Shown here: one piece after another, positions 49,952 through 58,130 of the stretch
Layout of the letters: every line of letters begins with the position of its first letter
How positions within the stretch are numbered: position 1 is the first letter of the stretch
Position numbers and translations under genes: made by a program
Notes under the pieces: generated by a model
Databases searched by the model: none
What the model was told of the DNA's origin: nothing
Seen by the model: only the letters and a program-made list of their open reading frames with translations
Source: Phascolarctobacterium_A sp034086985
GTDB taxonomy: Bacteria > Bacillota > Negativicutes > Acidaminococcales > Acidaminococcaceae
Reading direction: 5' to 3'
Length of the DNA stretch: 64,000 nucleotides
Assembly: GCA_034086985.1 (NCBI GenBank)
Contig: JAXDZG010000022.1
Coordinates: 242,991-306,990, forward strand

Positions 49952-51292
49952 CTACGCACGATACTGCTTCTCCAAAATCCTAATAAAATAATGATAGGCG
50001 CAGAACACGAAGGTAGCACAGCAGGTCCAGGACACAGGGGAAGCAAGGCAAGCACCCAAATAGCCATAATGCTCGCTCAACAAAATCGCTGCTCCTGAAC
50101 GCATAATAAGCTCAATCAAACCTGCCAGCATGGGCACAAGCCCAATACCCATGCCCTGGCAAGCATTGCGGTAAATAAAAATTTGGCTCAAGAAAAAGTA
50201 CACCGGCACCGTGTAGAGAATGTACATATGAGCAGCATCCATAACCTCTTGAGCAGGATTTTCCAAGAAAACACCAATGATATGCTCACTAAAGAAAAAC
50301 ATGCAAGCAGCAGCAAAAACACTAAAGCCTAGGCTCAGCATGGAGCATTTGCGCACCGCATCACGAATTCTATCAAAACGGCGTGCACCATAGTTTTGCG
50401 CTGTAAAGACTGCCATGGCAATGCCAGAAGAAATCATAGGCTGCAGCGCCATCTGCTCCACACGAGTAGCCGCCGTAAAGCCCGCAATCTGCTGCCCGCC
50501 AAATTTATTGCACACCGCCTGCAGCACAATGATGCCCAAGCCCAAAACGCTGAACTGCACCGCCATGGGCAAGCCCATGCGCAGATGGGCCCAGATTTCA
50601 GGACCATCCAGCTTAAAATCCCTGCGACCAATGTGTAGCTGAGGAAAGCGCATATAAATATAAACCATACATAAAATTGCCGAAATAGCCTGAGCTATAA
50701 CCAAAGCAATGGCACTACCCGGCACGCCCCACCCCAAATAAAGGATGAAGCAGAGAGCCAAAGCAATATTAACGATGGAGGATACAATGAGGAAATACAG
50801 GGGCGTTTTACTATCGCCCAGGGAGCGCATAATACCTGACAATAGATTATAGGCCATCATGGCAAAGAGCCCATCCACAATAATCATCACGTACGCCTTA
50901 GCATCCACCAATAGCTCCGGCGGAATATTCATCAGCACCAACGCTGGATCAATAATCAGATGAAAGACCAGCATGATAAATAGAGTAAAGATAACGCTAA
51001 GCACGGTACAGGTGCCGATACTGCGGCGCATGCCTTCCATATCCCCGGCGCCATAGCGCTGTCCCGTAACCACGGTGCAGCCGTTAGAGAGGCCAATCGT
51101 AAGCACCATGGTCATCATAAACAAAGGCGTCACGGCACCTACGGCAGCCAAAGCCTCCACACCAATAGTGCGGCCAACAATTACCACATCCGCTATGTTA
51201 TAAAGCTGCTGAAAAACATTGCCTATGAGCAGCGGTATCATAAAGGGCAAAATAAGCTTTAAGGGCTCGCCCTCGGTCATATTATGTAGCAT
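49952..51292 (-). CDS. MATE-family multidrug/metabolite exporter
   Basis: 446 residues, twelve membrane helices in two halves. PLLIGNVFQQLYNIADVVIVGRTIG and NLLSGIMRSLGDSKTPLYF are MATE (NorM/DinF-like) signatures. Exports cationic drugs or metabolites by Na+ or H+ exchange; substrate unknown. GGAGGTGAG precedes the ATG. Monocistronic. Confidence 0.92.
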   Translation of the reverse strand: MLHNMTEGEPLKLILPFMIPLLIGNVFQQLYNIADVVIVGRTIGVEALAAVGAVTPLFMMTMVLTIGLSNGCTVVTGQRYGAGDMEGMRRSIGTCTVLSVIFTLFIMLVFHLIIDPALVLMNIPPELLVDAKAYVMIIVDGLFAMMAYNLLSGIMRSLGDSKTPLYFLIVSSIVNIALALCFILYLGWGVPGSAIALVIAQAISAILCMVYIYMRFPQLHIGRRDFKLDGPEIWAHLRMGLPMAVQFSVLGLGIIVLQAVCNKFGGQQIAGFTAATRVEQMALQPMISSGIAMAVFTAQNYGARRFDRIRDAVRKCSMLSLGFSVFAAACMFFFSEHIIGVFLENPAQEVMDAAHMYILYTVPVYFFLSQIFIYRNACQGMGIGLVPMLAGLIELIMRSGAAILLSEHYGYLGACLASPVSWTCCATFVFCAYHYFIRILEKQYRA

Positions 51293-51401
51293 CCAAGCTC
51301 ACCTCCACAAAGCTAATAACTTAGCAAATCATACTATAACACAAATAATTTTTATTGTAAAGCTCTATATATTTCCCATACTAAACACAAAAAAAGAAAG
51401 A

Positions 51402-51422
51402 CGTATGCGCTCGCATACGCCT
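51402..51422 (-). terminator. Terminator of ychF-PHP-FAH operon
   Basis: Stem GCGTATGC / GCATACGT with a GAGC loop, followed by TCTTTCTTTTTTT on the minus strand. Confidence 0.85.
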
Positions 51423-51438
51423 CACTTTTAGTTGTCGC

Positions 51439-52203
51439 TTAAGCACGCTCTACATAATTAGTAATGGAGCCAATGCCTTCAATCTCTACCTTTACCTCAT
51501 CCCCATCACTCAAAAGGCCGGAGCCTACGGGAGTGCCGGTAAGAACAATGTCGCCCGCATCCAAGGTAAAGCTGCGGGAAATATAGCTCAAAATTTCGTA
51601 AGGATTATAGACCATGTTCTTGGTATTGGCGTTCTGCTTCAGCTCGCCATTAACCCAGGACTTAATGGATAGATTGGTAGGATCCAGCTTAGTCTCCATC
51701 CAAGGACCCAGCGGACAGAAGGTATCGAAGGATTTAGAGCGCAGCCATTGCAGTTCCTTGCGCTGCAGGTCGCGGGCCGTAATATCATTAGCGCAGGTAT
51801 AACCCAAAATATACTTAGGAACATCCTCCACCGGCACATCCTTCATCTTCTTTTTAATAACGATGGCCAGCTCTACGCCAAAGGCTAGCTCGCCCACAGC
51901 CTTGGGCCAAATAATCTTTTCGCCGGTACCGATAACCGTATGAGAGGCCTTGCAGCACAGCATGGGCTCCTGGGGTACGGCCTCGCCGAACTCATTGGCG
52001 CGCTTGCGGAAGTTCAAGCTAACGCAGATAATCTGCTTCGGTACGCAGGGCGCTAAAAGGCGCACCTCGTCCATTCTATAGACATCCTCGGTGATTTGCC
52101 AAAAAGTTTCCAGGCTTCCCTGCACCCTAGTGATGGTATCACCATTAATAAAACCGATGCCAATAAAGCCGGTTTTCAGATCCTCGAAACGTACACACCT
52201 CAT
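51439..52203 (-). CDS. Fumarylacetoacetate hydrolase family protein
   Basis: 254 residues. The FAH fold appears in the C-terminal two-thirds: VELAIVIKKK (metal-binding Glu), GYTCANDITARDLQ, KSFDTFCPLGPW and GDIVLTGTPVGSG. Family members hydrolyse C-C bonds or decarboxylate/tautomerise 2-oxo acids such as oxaloacetate. Substrate not inferable. Its ATG overlaps the stop of the PHP gene (ATGA), with GGAGGTG upstream, so they are translationally coupled. Confidence 0.88.
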   Translation of the reverse strand: MRCVRFEDLKTGFIGIGFINGDTITRVQGSLETFWQITEDVYRMDEVRLLAPCVPKQIICVSLNFRKRANEFGEAVPQEPMLCCKASHTVIGTGEKIIWPKAVGELAFGVELAIVIKKKMKDVPVEDVPKYILGYTCANDITARDLQRKELQWLRSKSFDTFCPLGPWMETKLDPTNLSIKSWVNGELKQNANTKNMVYNPYEILSYISRSFTLDAGDIVLTGTPVGSGLLSDGDEVKVEIEGIGSITNYVERA

Positions 52204-52988
52204 TTGGACACCTCCATAATCTGCATTTTTCTCTCTTTAAAATACACAGGCGTCAGCTGGCATGCGTCAGCAATTTTGAGCGCCTCCTGCAGTCGGCGGC
52301 CTACATGCTCAGCGTAGTGGGCATCGCTGCCAACAGTACAATATTTCCCGCCCAATGTTCGATAACGCTGATACAGTGGCATTAGTCCTGCCACGGCCGC
52401 AGCATCATCCAGGCGACGGGTATTGATTTCTATGGGGATATTTTTCTCTATCAACAGCTGAAACAGCTTGTCGAACAACGCAGGGGCATCCTCCAGGCGC
52501 AGCTCTCGCTCCGCCCCCTCATAGGGCCAGTAGCGGCAAATATAATCAATATGAGCAAAGGCATCAATGTCGCGGTTCTGCTCAAGGCAGGTAATGGAGT
52601 CAGTCAAAAACTCCTCCACAATCTGCTGGCGAGTGCGACCCTCGTAGCAGGTGAGCTCATACAAATCCCTTCTGCCGATGCAGTGAATGGAGCCTAGGAC
52701 ATAATCAAAGTCATGTCCCTTGGCTACCTTATCATCCTCAGCAGCAGTATGGGTCTGCATACCGATTTCAATGCCAATAAGCACTTTCTCATTGCACAGG
52801 GGCTTGAGCTGAGCAAAATATGCGTCTATATCAAAAACAAAGGAATCACGATTAGTAGGATAATCATAATCCCAATGCTCGGTTACAATCATCCCAATAT
52901 TGGCCTGCTTAGCCGCAGCTATAGCATCAGCAAACTGCATATGGCTGTCGCAGGAATAATCGCAGTGCATGTGTGTATCAAAAAGCAA
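52200..52988 (-). CDS. PHP-domain histidinol-phosphatase-like phosphoesterase
   Basis: About 262 residues. PHP metal-binding motifs: DTHMHCDYSCDS (first His pair and Asp), VTEHWDY, GIEIGMQ, SIHCIGRRDLY, HIDYICRYW and GSDAHYAEHVG. Resembles HisJ histidinol-phosphate phosphatases, but the rest of the his operon is absent, so another phosphoester is possible. I favour a TTG start at 52988, six bases after GAGGGTG, giving MLFDTHMH; an upstream start would add 13 residues. The end overlaps the FAH gene. Confidence 0.82.
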   Translation of the reverse strand: MLFDTHMHCDYSCDSHMQFADAIAAAKQANIGMIVTEHWDYDYPTNRDSFVFDIDAYFAQLKPLCNEKVLIGIEIGMQTHTAAEDDKVAKGHDFDYVLGSIHCIGRRDLYELTCYEGRTRQQIVEEFLTDSITCLEQNRDIDAFAHIDYICRYWPYEGAERELRLEDAPALFDKLFQLLIEKNIPIEINTRRLDDAAAVAGLMPLYQRYRTLGGKYCTVGSDAHYAEHVGRRLQEALKIADACQLTPVYFKERKMQIMEVSK

Positions 52989-53030
52989 GCAAAACACCCT
53001 CTTATGGACTAAGCGTCCTGAAAACAAATC

Positions 53031-54137
53031 TTATACGTTGAAGCGGAATTCAACTACGTCACCATCCTGCATGACGTAGTCCTTGCCCTCCAAGCGCACC
53101 AAGCCCTTTTCACGGGCCGCAGCCTTGCTACCGCAGGCTACCAAATCATCATAGGAAACAATCTCGGCGCGGATAAAGCCACGCTCAAAGTCGGTGTGAA
53201 TTTTACCGGCAGCCTGGGGAGCCTTAGTATTCTGCTTGATAGTCCAGGCGCGGGATTCAATTTCACCGGCAGTCAGGAAGGTCATCAAGCCTAGCAGCTT
53301 AAAGCCAGCCTTAATCAGGCGGTCTAAGCCGGTTTCCTCAAGGCCTGCCATAGCTAAGAATTCAGCAGCTTCTTCAGCATCTAATTCGGCAATCTCGCTT
53401 TCCATTTTAGCAGAAACTATAATTACCTCGGAACCTTCCTCAGCAGCATATTTCTTTACTGCTTGTACATGAGGATTAGCACTGGTATCGGCAACCTCGC
53501 CCTCAGCCACATTGGTTACATACAAAATAGGCTTCATGGTTAAGAGATGCACATCACCCAAAAGCTCCTGCTCCTCTTCGGTCAGGCCTACGCGACGAGC
53601 GGGCACGCCCTCGGACAAGCCTGCCATGATTTTTTCCATGACAGCCTGCTCCAGCTTCACCTTTTTATCACCGGTCTTAGCCAGCTTCACCAGACGCTCC
53701 TGGCGCTTTTCCACAGTTTCCATATCAGCCAGGCACAGCTCGGTATTAATAATATCAATATCGCGCAGGGGGTCAATGCTGCCCTCTACGTGAGTAATAT
53801 TACCATCCTCAAAGCAGCGCACTACCTCGGCTACGGCATCCACCTCACGGATATGGGCCAAGAATTTATTGCCCAAGCCCTCGCCCTTGGAAGCACCCTT
53901 AACCAAGCCTGCAATATCCACAAAGCGCATAGCAGCGGGCACGATCTTGCGAGATTTAAACATATCGCTCAAAACATCCAAGCGTTTATCAGGAACATCC
54001 ACAACACCCACATTGGGCTCAATGGTGCAGAAGGGATAATTGGCAGCTTCAGCGCCGGCCTTCGTAATCGCATTAAACAAAGTGCTCTTACCCACATTAG
54101 GCAAGCCCACAATACCAACCTCTAAATTAGTACTCAC
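53031..54137 (-). CDS. ychF: Redox-regulated ATPase YchF (OLA1 family)
   Basis: 368 residues. N-terminal G-domain with GLPNVGKSTLF and NYPFCTIEPNVGVV, coiled-coil insert, and C-terminal TGS domain ending MQDGDVVEFRFNV. YchF prefers ATP over GTP and associates with ribosomes. The G4 motif is non-canonical, as in the family. A GTG start at 54137 gives GGAG eight bases upstream; the ATG at 54143 is too close to it. It leads the ychF-PHP-FAH operon. Confidence 0.96.
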   Translation of the reverse strand: MSTNLEVGIVGLPNVGKSTLFNAITKAGAEAANYPFCTIEPNVGVVDVPDKRLDVLSDMFKSRKIVPAAMRFVDIAGLVKGASKGEGLGNKFLAHIREVDAVAEVVRCFEDGNITHVEGSIDPLRDIDIINTELCLADMETVEKRQERLVKLAKTGDKKVKLEQAVMEKIMAGLSEGVPARRVGLTEEEQELLGDVHLLTMKPILYVTNVAEGEVADTSANPHVQAVKKYAAEEGSEVIIVSAKMESEIAELDAEEAAEFLAMAGLEETGLDRLIKAGFKLLGLMTFLTAGEIESRAWTIKQNTKAPQAAGKIHTDFERGFIRAEIVSYDDLVACGSKAAAREKGLVRLEGKDYVMQDGDVVEFRFNV

Positions 54138-54306
54138 AAACATCTCTCCTATTCTTTATAATTCGTCAAGCGTAACTAACTCTTTATCTAATCTATTTTA
54201 CAATAATGTGGGACAATATGCAATCGTTTACAGGCAAAAAGAGTCCCTAATCCGCACAGAGCATAACGTCAGCGTTAGCTAATAAAAGCATGCTTCTCAG
54301 CAAAGA

Positions 54307-54328
54307 GACCCGAGCCGAGGCTCGGGTC
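54307..54328 (-). terminator. Terminator of secreted unknown gene
   Basis: Perfect stem GACCCGAGC / GCTCGGGTC with a short GCCTC-type loop, followed by TCTTTGC on the minus strand and TTTTT on the plus strand. Confidence 0.8.
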
Positions 54329-54338
54329 ATTTTTATGC

Positions 54339-55049
54339 TTATTTTCTGTTTTTCTTCTCGGCAATGCTTTGTGCTCTTGCACGCATAGCAGGGTCCGCCA
54401 CCTGCTTATATTCAGCAGTGGGCAGAGCAAAATAGGATTCATCAGCTACATTGGAGAACTCTTCTACCTTGGTAAAGGGCAGGTAAGCAGTCTGATAGCC
54501 CACCCATTTTTCGGTATCCTTTTCATAGTAGAAGCTCAGAGTGTTATTACCCTTGGTCATCTTATCGTAATCATAGCCGGTGCTAGCATCATTACCGCCA
54601 ACAGGACGCACATTGAACCAGCCGATTAAGGTCTCGGCAAAGGGAGAGCTCATGCCAGGCAGCTCCGGTACTCTGTCATAGGTTTTTTTCAGCAAATCAA
54701 TGGCATACCAGTAGCCATCCTTGCAAAAGTCCACCGTATCCTTAATAACCTTGCCCTCGCCATCAACGATGGTAGAGCGCTTAGCGGCAATACCCTTGTT
54801 TTCATTATATTCGGTACGGCTAATACGTTTCTTCTTGGCGTTGGGCAGATTATTATAAGCATCGGCAGTGAGCACATCACGCATATCTATGGTTTGGGAA
54901 ACCACCAAATGCACCGGATGCTTATCGCTATTTAAGGTTTGTCCCAAAAGCTTAATAGTGCGTTGACCGGGATTATAGGCCAGGGCCACTGCTGCGCACA
55001 TTACGGTCATCAAGAAAGTCAATAATAAAACGCGGATAGATTTACCCAT
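54339..55049 (-). CDS. Secreted protein of unknown function
   Basis: 236 residues. A signal peptide (about 1-24, cleavage after AAVALA) precedes a hydrophilic domain rich in Tyr, Lys and Asp: YNPGQRTIKLLGQTLNSDKH, then a lipoprotein-export-like middle (KDGYWYAIDLLKKTYDRVP) and a charged tail. I do not recognise the family. No lipobox, so a soluble or wall-associated extracytoplasmic protein. GAGGTG supports the chosen ATG. It lies between ychF and rpsR but transcribed separately with its own terminator. Confidence 0.7.
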   Translation of the reverse strand: MGKSIRVLLLTFLMTVMCAAVALAYNPGQRTIKLLGQTLNSDKHPVHLVVSQTIDMRDVLTADAYNNLPNAKKKRISRTEYNENKGIAAKRSTIVDGEGKVIKDTVDFCKDGYWYAIDLLKKTYDRVPELPGMSSPFAETLIGWFNVRPVGGNDASTGYDYDKMTKGNNTLSFYYEKDTEKWVGYQTAYLPFTKVEEFSNVADESYFALPTAEYKQVADPAMRARAQSIAEKKNRK

Positions 55050-55144
55050 GTAATTCACCTCTTAAAATAGTGTATAGTTTATTATAACACGCACTTCCTA
55101 GTTTAAGCTAGTAAAGTTTTCGTAATGCAGCGTTTTTTGCATAT

Positions 55145-55178
55145 AAAAAGACCCTGCATATTGCTATGCAGGGTCTAG
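55145..55178 (-). terminator. Terminator of rpsF-ssb-rpsR
   Basis: Perfect 11-bp stem AGACCCTGCAT / ATGCAGGGTCT with a loop ATTGCT, T-run on the minus strand (TTTTTATAT). Confidence 0.9.
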
Positions 55179-55186
55179 CATGCCGA

Positions 55187-55417
55187 TTATTCGCAAGTGA
55201 ACGGCAGCAAAGCAACGCAGCGAGCGCGTTTGATTGCTACGGTCAATTGGCGTTGATGCTTAGCGCAGGTGCCGGAGATACGACGGGGTAAAATCTTACC
55301 GCGTTCGGTAACATAACGGCGCAGCTTAGCTACATCCTTGTAATCGATTTCTTCAACTTTATCAACACAGAAGCTGCAAACTTTTCTTCTGGGTCTTCTG
55401 CCTCTTTCACGTTTCAT
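55187..55417 (-). CDS. rpsR: 30S ribosomal protein S18
   Basis: 76 residues. MKRERGRRPRRKVCSFCVDKVEEIDYKDVAKL and RRISGTCAKHQRQL are the S18 pattern. It retains cysteines (CSFC, TC), the zinc-binding form. S18 binds S6 on the 30S platform. It ends the rpsF-ssb-rpsR operon, 18 bases after ssb. Confidence 0.97.
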   Translation of the reverse strand: MKRERGRRPRRKVCSFCVDKVEEIDYKDVAKLRRYVTERGKILPRRISGTCAKHQRQLTVAIKRARCVALLPFTCE

Positions 55418-55435
55418 TGCATAACCTCCCTTAAA

Positions 55436-55864
55436 TTAGAATGGAATTTCTTCATCAAAGGGAACCGCTTGACCGAAAGACTCCATGCCACCGCCTTGTA
55501 CGGGAGCTTTGGGAGCTGCCGGAGCAGAGGGACGACCAGCAAAGTCACTCTTGCGCTCGATGAACTCGAAGCGATCTGCGATAACCTCGGTTACCCAGTG
55601 CTTATTGCCGTCTTTTCCGTCATAGCTGCGGATTTGCAGGCGGCCTTCAACCAGCGCGCGCTGCCCTTTGGTGAGACTGTTTCCGCATGTTTCAGCCTGT
55701 TTACCCCAAATTACTACAGGGATAAAATCGGCTTCTCGTTGGCCTTCTTGATTGGCAAAAGGTCTGTCTACTGCTAAAGTAAACTGGCACACAACTTTTC
55801 CGGTATTAGTGTAGCGCACTTCCGGATCCTTAGTTAATCTGCCTAACAAAATAATCCTATTCAT
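55436..55864 (-). CDS. ssb: Single-stranded DNA-binding protein
   Basis: 142 residues. An OB-fold (about 1-105) with GRLTKDPEVRYTNTGK, FIPVVIWGKQAE and the LVEGRLQIRSYD block, then a flexible Pro/Ala/Gly linker and the acidic tip DEEIPF that recruits repair and replication proteins. It lies between rpsF and rpsR, the usual arrangement. Confidence 0.97.
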   Translation of the reverse strand: MNRIILLGRLTKDPEVRYTNTGKVVCQFTLAVDRPFANQEGQREADFIPVVIWGKQAETCGNSLTKGQRALVEGRLQIRSYDGKDGNKHWVTEVIADRFEFIERKSDFAGRPSAPAAPKAPVQGGGMESFGQAVPFDEEIPF

Positions 55865-55867
55865 CGA

Positions 55868-56152
55868 TTATTCACCTTTACTGATAATCATGTGGCGCAG
55901 TACTTCATCGGTAATTCTCATAACACGATCAAGTTCTTTAATGCAAGCGGGTTCAGCTTGGAAAGTTACGAGAACATAGAGGCCTTCAGACAGGTCTTGG
56001 ATCTCATAAGCAAGGCGTTTTTTGCCCCAACGATCGGTTTTTTCTACATTACCACCGTTAGTGTTGATCAGGTTTTCAAATTTAGCAACAACTGCTTCAA
56101 ATGCTTCCTCTTCAACCGGTTTAACGATGTACATGACTTCGTATGCTTTCAC
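55868..56152 (-). CDS. rpsF: 30S ribosomal protein S6
   Basis: 94 residues starting MKAYEVMYIVKP, with the S6 ferredoxin-like fold. The start is GTG preceded by AAAGGAGGAGGTG. Three bases separate it from ssb. A hairpin (GCTCCC/GGGAGC, 56180-56200) lies in the leader, where S6:S18 autoregulation is known in other bacteria; I cannot tell if it is that element. Confidence 0.97.
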   Translation of the reverse strand: MKAYEVMYIVKPVEEEAFEAVVAKFENLINTNGGNVEKTDRWGKKRLAYEIQDLSEGLYVLVTFQAEPACIKELDRVMRITDEVLRHMIISKGE

Positions 56153-56233
56153 GAAATCACCTCCTCCTTTGGACTTTGGCTCCCTTTTCTCTGGGAGCAG
56201 AAGAAGTATATAAGTATATATACAAGCTTAATG

Positions 56234-56262
56234 ATTATACCACGTGCAAAGGGCAAAAGCAA
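56234..56262 (-). promoter_or_regulatory. Promoter of rpsF-ssb-rpsR
   Basis: TTGCTT (56257-56262), 17-base spacer, TATAAT (56234-56239). Confidence 0.75.
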
Positions 56263-56334
56263 GTGCTAACGTAAAATTTTTAACAATTTTTCACAGCTTT
56301 TACCCTCCTACCCATCATGATAACACCATTTTTT

Positions 56335-56364
56335 TTGGCTTTTTCCATGAGCTTGTGATAAGAT
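56335..56364 (+). promoter_or_regulatory. Promoter of DUF1847 gene
   Basis: TTGGCT (56335-56340), 18-base spacer, TAAGAT (56359-56364), 35 bases before the ATG. Confidence 0.6.
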
Positions 56365-56398
56365 ATAGACAAATAAATCATAGAAGGAAGGAATTCTC

Positions 56399-57004
56399 AT
56401 GAAATGTAAATGTGCAACCTGCCCCAGTCATGCCTGTTATACCAAGGGCGTTAACTGTACCGGCGTACCCCACGAGGAAGTTAAAGCAGCCTACACAGAG
56501 GAAGAATTGAAGCTCATGCAGGCCGCTGCCTATGTGGAGGGCACCTTTTATAGCAATATCTGCCGCCTACAGGAAACTGCCGAATTTGCCAAAGCCATGG
56601 GCTACAAAAAGCTGGGCATGGCCTTCTGCATCGGCTTAAACGCCGAAGCACGCTATATTGCTAAATATTTTGAGCAGCAGGGCTTTGAGTTTTACAGCGT
56701 GTGCTGCAAAAACTGTAGCTTCCCGAAAAAAGAACTCGGGCTTAAGCAAGTTAAACCCGAGCTGGAGCACGAGGCCATGTGCAACCCTAAATTCCAAGCC
56801 AAATTCTTGGCTGAAAAGGGCGTGGAGCTGTTTATCTCCTGTGGTTTATGCGTAGGCCACGATGCAATTTTCAATATGAACTGCCCCGGTCCTGTGACCA
56901 ACCTAGTGGTAAAGGACAGACTTTTAGGACATAATCCCTTGGCTGCTATTTACTCCCGCTATTGGAAGCGTAAGCTGGGCATTATGGACGAGGGCGAAAT
57001 TTAA
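56399..57004 (+). CDS. DUF1847 cysteine-rich metal-binding protein
   Basis: 201 residues with an N-terminal CKCATCPSHACYTKGVNCTG cysteine cluster and further Cys pairs (VCCKNC near 100, SCGLC near 150, MNC near 162). The pattern matches DUF1847, found in anaerobes and presumed to bind metals or Fe-S clusters. Function unknown. Own promoter and a good GAAGGAAGG-like ribosome-binding site. Convergent with ilvC and only eight bases away. Confidence 0.82.
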   Translation: MKCKCATCPSHACYTKGVNCTGVPHEEVKAAYTEEELKLMQAAAYVEGTFYSNICRLQETAEFAKAMGYKKLGMAFCIGLNAEARYIAKYFEQQGFEFYSVCCKNCSFPKKELGLKQVKPELEHEAMCNPKFQAKFLAEKGVELFISCGLCVGHDAIFNMNCPGPVTNLVVKDRLLGHNPLAAIYSRYWKRKLGIMDEGEI

Positions 57005-57011
57005 GCTTTAA

Positions 57012-58007
57012 TTATTTCTTTTTCAGGAAGGACATCATGCTGCGCAGCTTAGCACCAACCTCTTCAGCTTGGGTTTGAGCAGCGTGACGACGCATAGCGT
57101 TGAATTGAGGACGGCCGCATTGGTTTTCCAACAGCCATTTCTTAGCGAAGGTACCGTCTTGGATCTCCTTCAGAACCTTCTTCATTTCAGCCTTGGTAGC
57201 GTCGGTGATGATGCGAGGACCGGTTACATAATCGCCATATTCAGCGGTATCGGAGATGGAATGACGCATTTTAGCCATGCCACCTTCGTAAATCAGGTCA
57301 ACAATCAATTTCATTTCATGGAGGCATTCGAAGTAAGCGCTTTCGGGTTCATAGCCAGCTTCTACCAGAGTTTCAAAGCCAGCGTTCATCAGAGCGCATA
57401 CGCCGCCGCACAGAACTGCTTGCTCGCCAAACAGGTCGGTTTCGGTTTCTTCACGGAAGGTGGTTTCCAAAGCGCCTGCACGGGTGCCGCCAATGCCCTT
57501 TGCATAAGCCAGAGCGATGTCATGAGCTTTGCCAGTGGGGTTTTGGTAAGCAGTTACCAGCACGGGAACACCACTGCCTTCGGTGTAAGTACGGCGTACC
57601 AGATGGCCGGGGCCTTTAGGAGCAACCATGAATACGTCTACATCAGCAGGAGGAACGATTTGACCGAAGTGAATGTTGAAGCCATGAGCAAATGCCAGAG
57701 CTTTGCCAGCGGTCAGGTTGGGAGCGATATCCTTTTTGTAGGTAGCAGCTTGCTTTTCATCAGGAATGAGCATCATGATAACATCTGCTTTTTTAGCAGC
57801 CTCAGCAGCGGTCATAACAGTCAGACCAGCAGCTTCAGCCTTAGCCCAGGATTTGGAGCCTTCATACAGGCCTACAACTACGTCCACGCCACTTTCCTTT
57901 AGGTTCAGGGCATGAGCATGACCTTGGGAGCCATAGCCGATAATAGCTACGGTTTTACCTGCTAATAATTCCAGATTCGCATCGCTGTCGTAATACATTT
58001 GTACCAT
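57012..58007 (-). CDS. ilvC: Ketol-acid reductoisomerase
   Basis: 331 residues, class I short form. GYGSQGHAHALNLKESGVDVVVGLYEGSKSW is the NADPH-binding loop, and the catalytic acidic/Mg ligands are in the DLFGEQAVLCGG block. Converts acetolactate to dihydroxyisovalerate. Last gene of the ilvN-ilvB-ilvC operon, 124 bases after ilvB. Confidence 0.97.
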   Translation of the reverse strand: MVQMYYDSDANLELLAGKTVAIIGYGSQGHAHALNLKESGVDVVVGLYEGSKSWAKAEAAGLTVMTAAEAAKKADVIMMLIPDEKQAATYKKDIAPNLTAGKALAFAHGFNIHFGQIVPPADVDVFMVAPKGPGHLVRRTYTEGSGVPVLVTAYQNPTGKAHDIALAYAKGIGGTRAGALETTFREETETDLFGEQAVLCGGVCALMNAGFETLVEAGYEPESAYFECLHEMKLIVDLIYEGGMAKMRHSISDTAEYGDYVTGPRIITDATKAEMKKVLKEIQDGTFAKKWLLENQCGRPQFNAMRRHAAQTQAEEVGAKLRSMMSFLKKK

Positions 58008-58072
58008 TGTTAAATTACCTCTTTTCTTATTTTGTTTTTATATATTTATTTAAAAAAAAATAGCACATTACT

Positions 58073-58090
58073 TCGGGAGCTTGCTCCCGA
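58073..58090 (-). other. Hairpin in ilvB-ilvC intergenic region
   Basis: Perfect 7-bp stem TCGGGAG / CTCCCGA with a four-base loop, followed 17 bases later by a long T-run on the minus strand. It may attenuate or shape ilvC expression. Confidence 0.55.
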
Positions 58091-58130
58091 CTTCCCTTAT
58101 TTTATAACTGCCATTATAGCTTATTACAGC

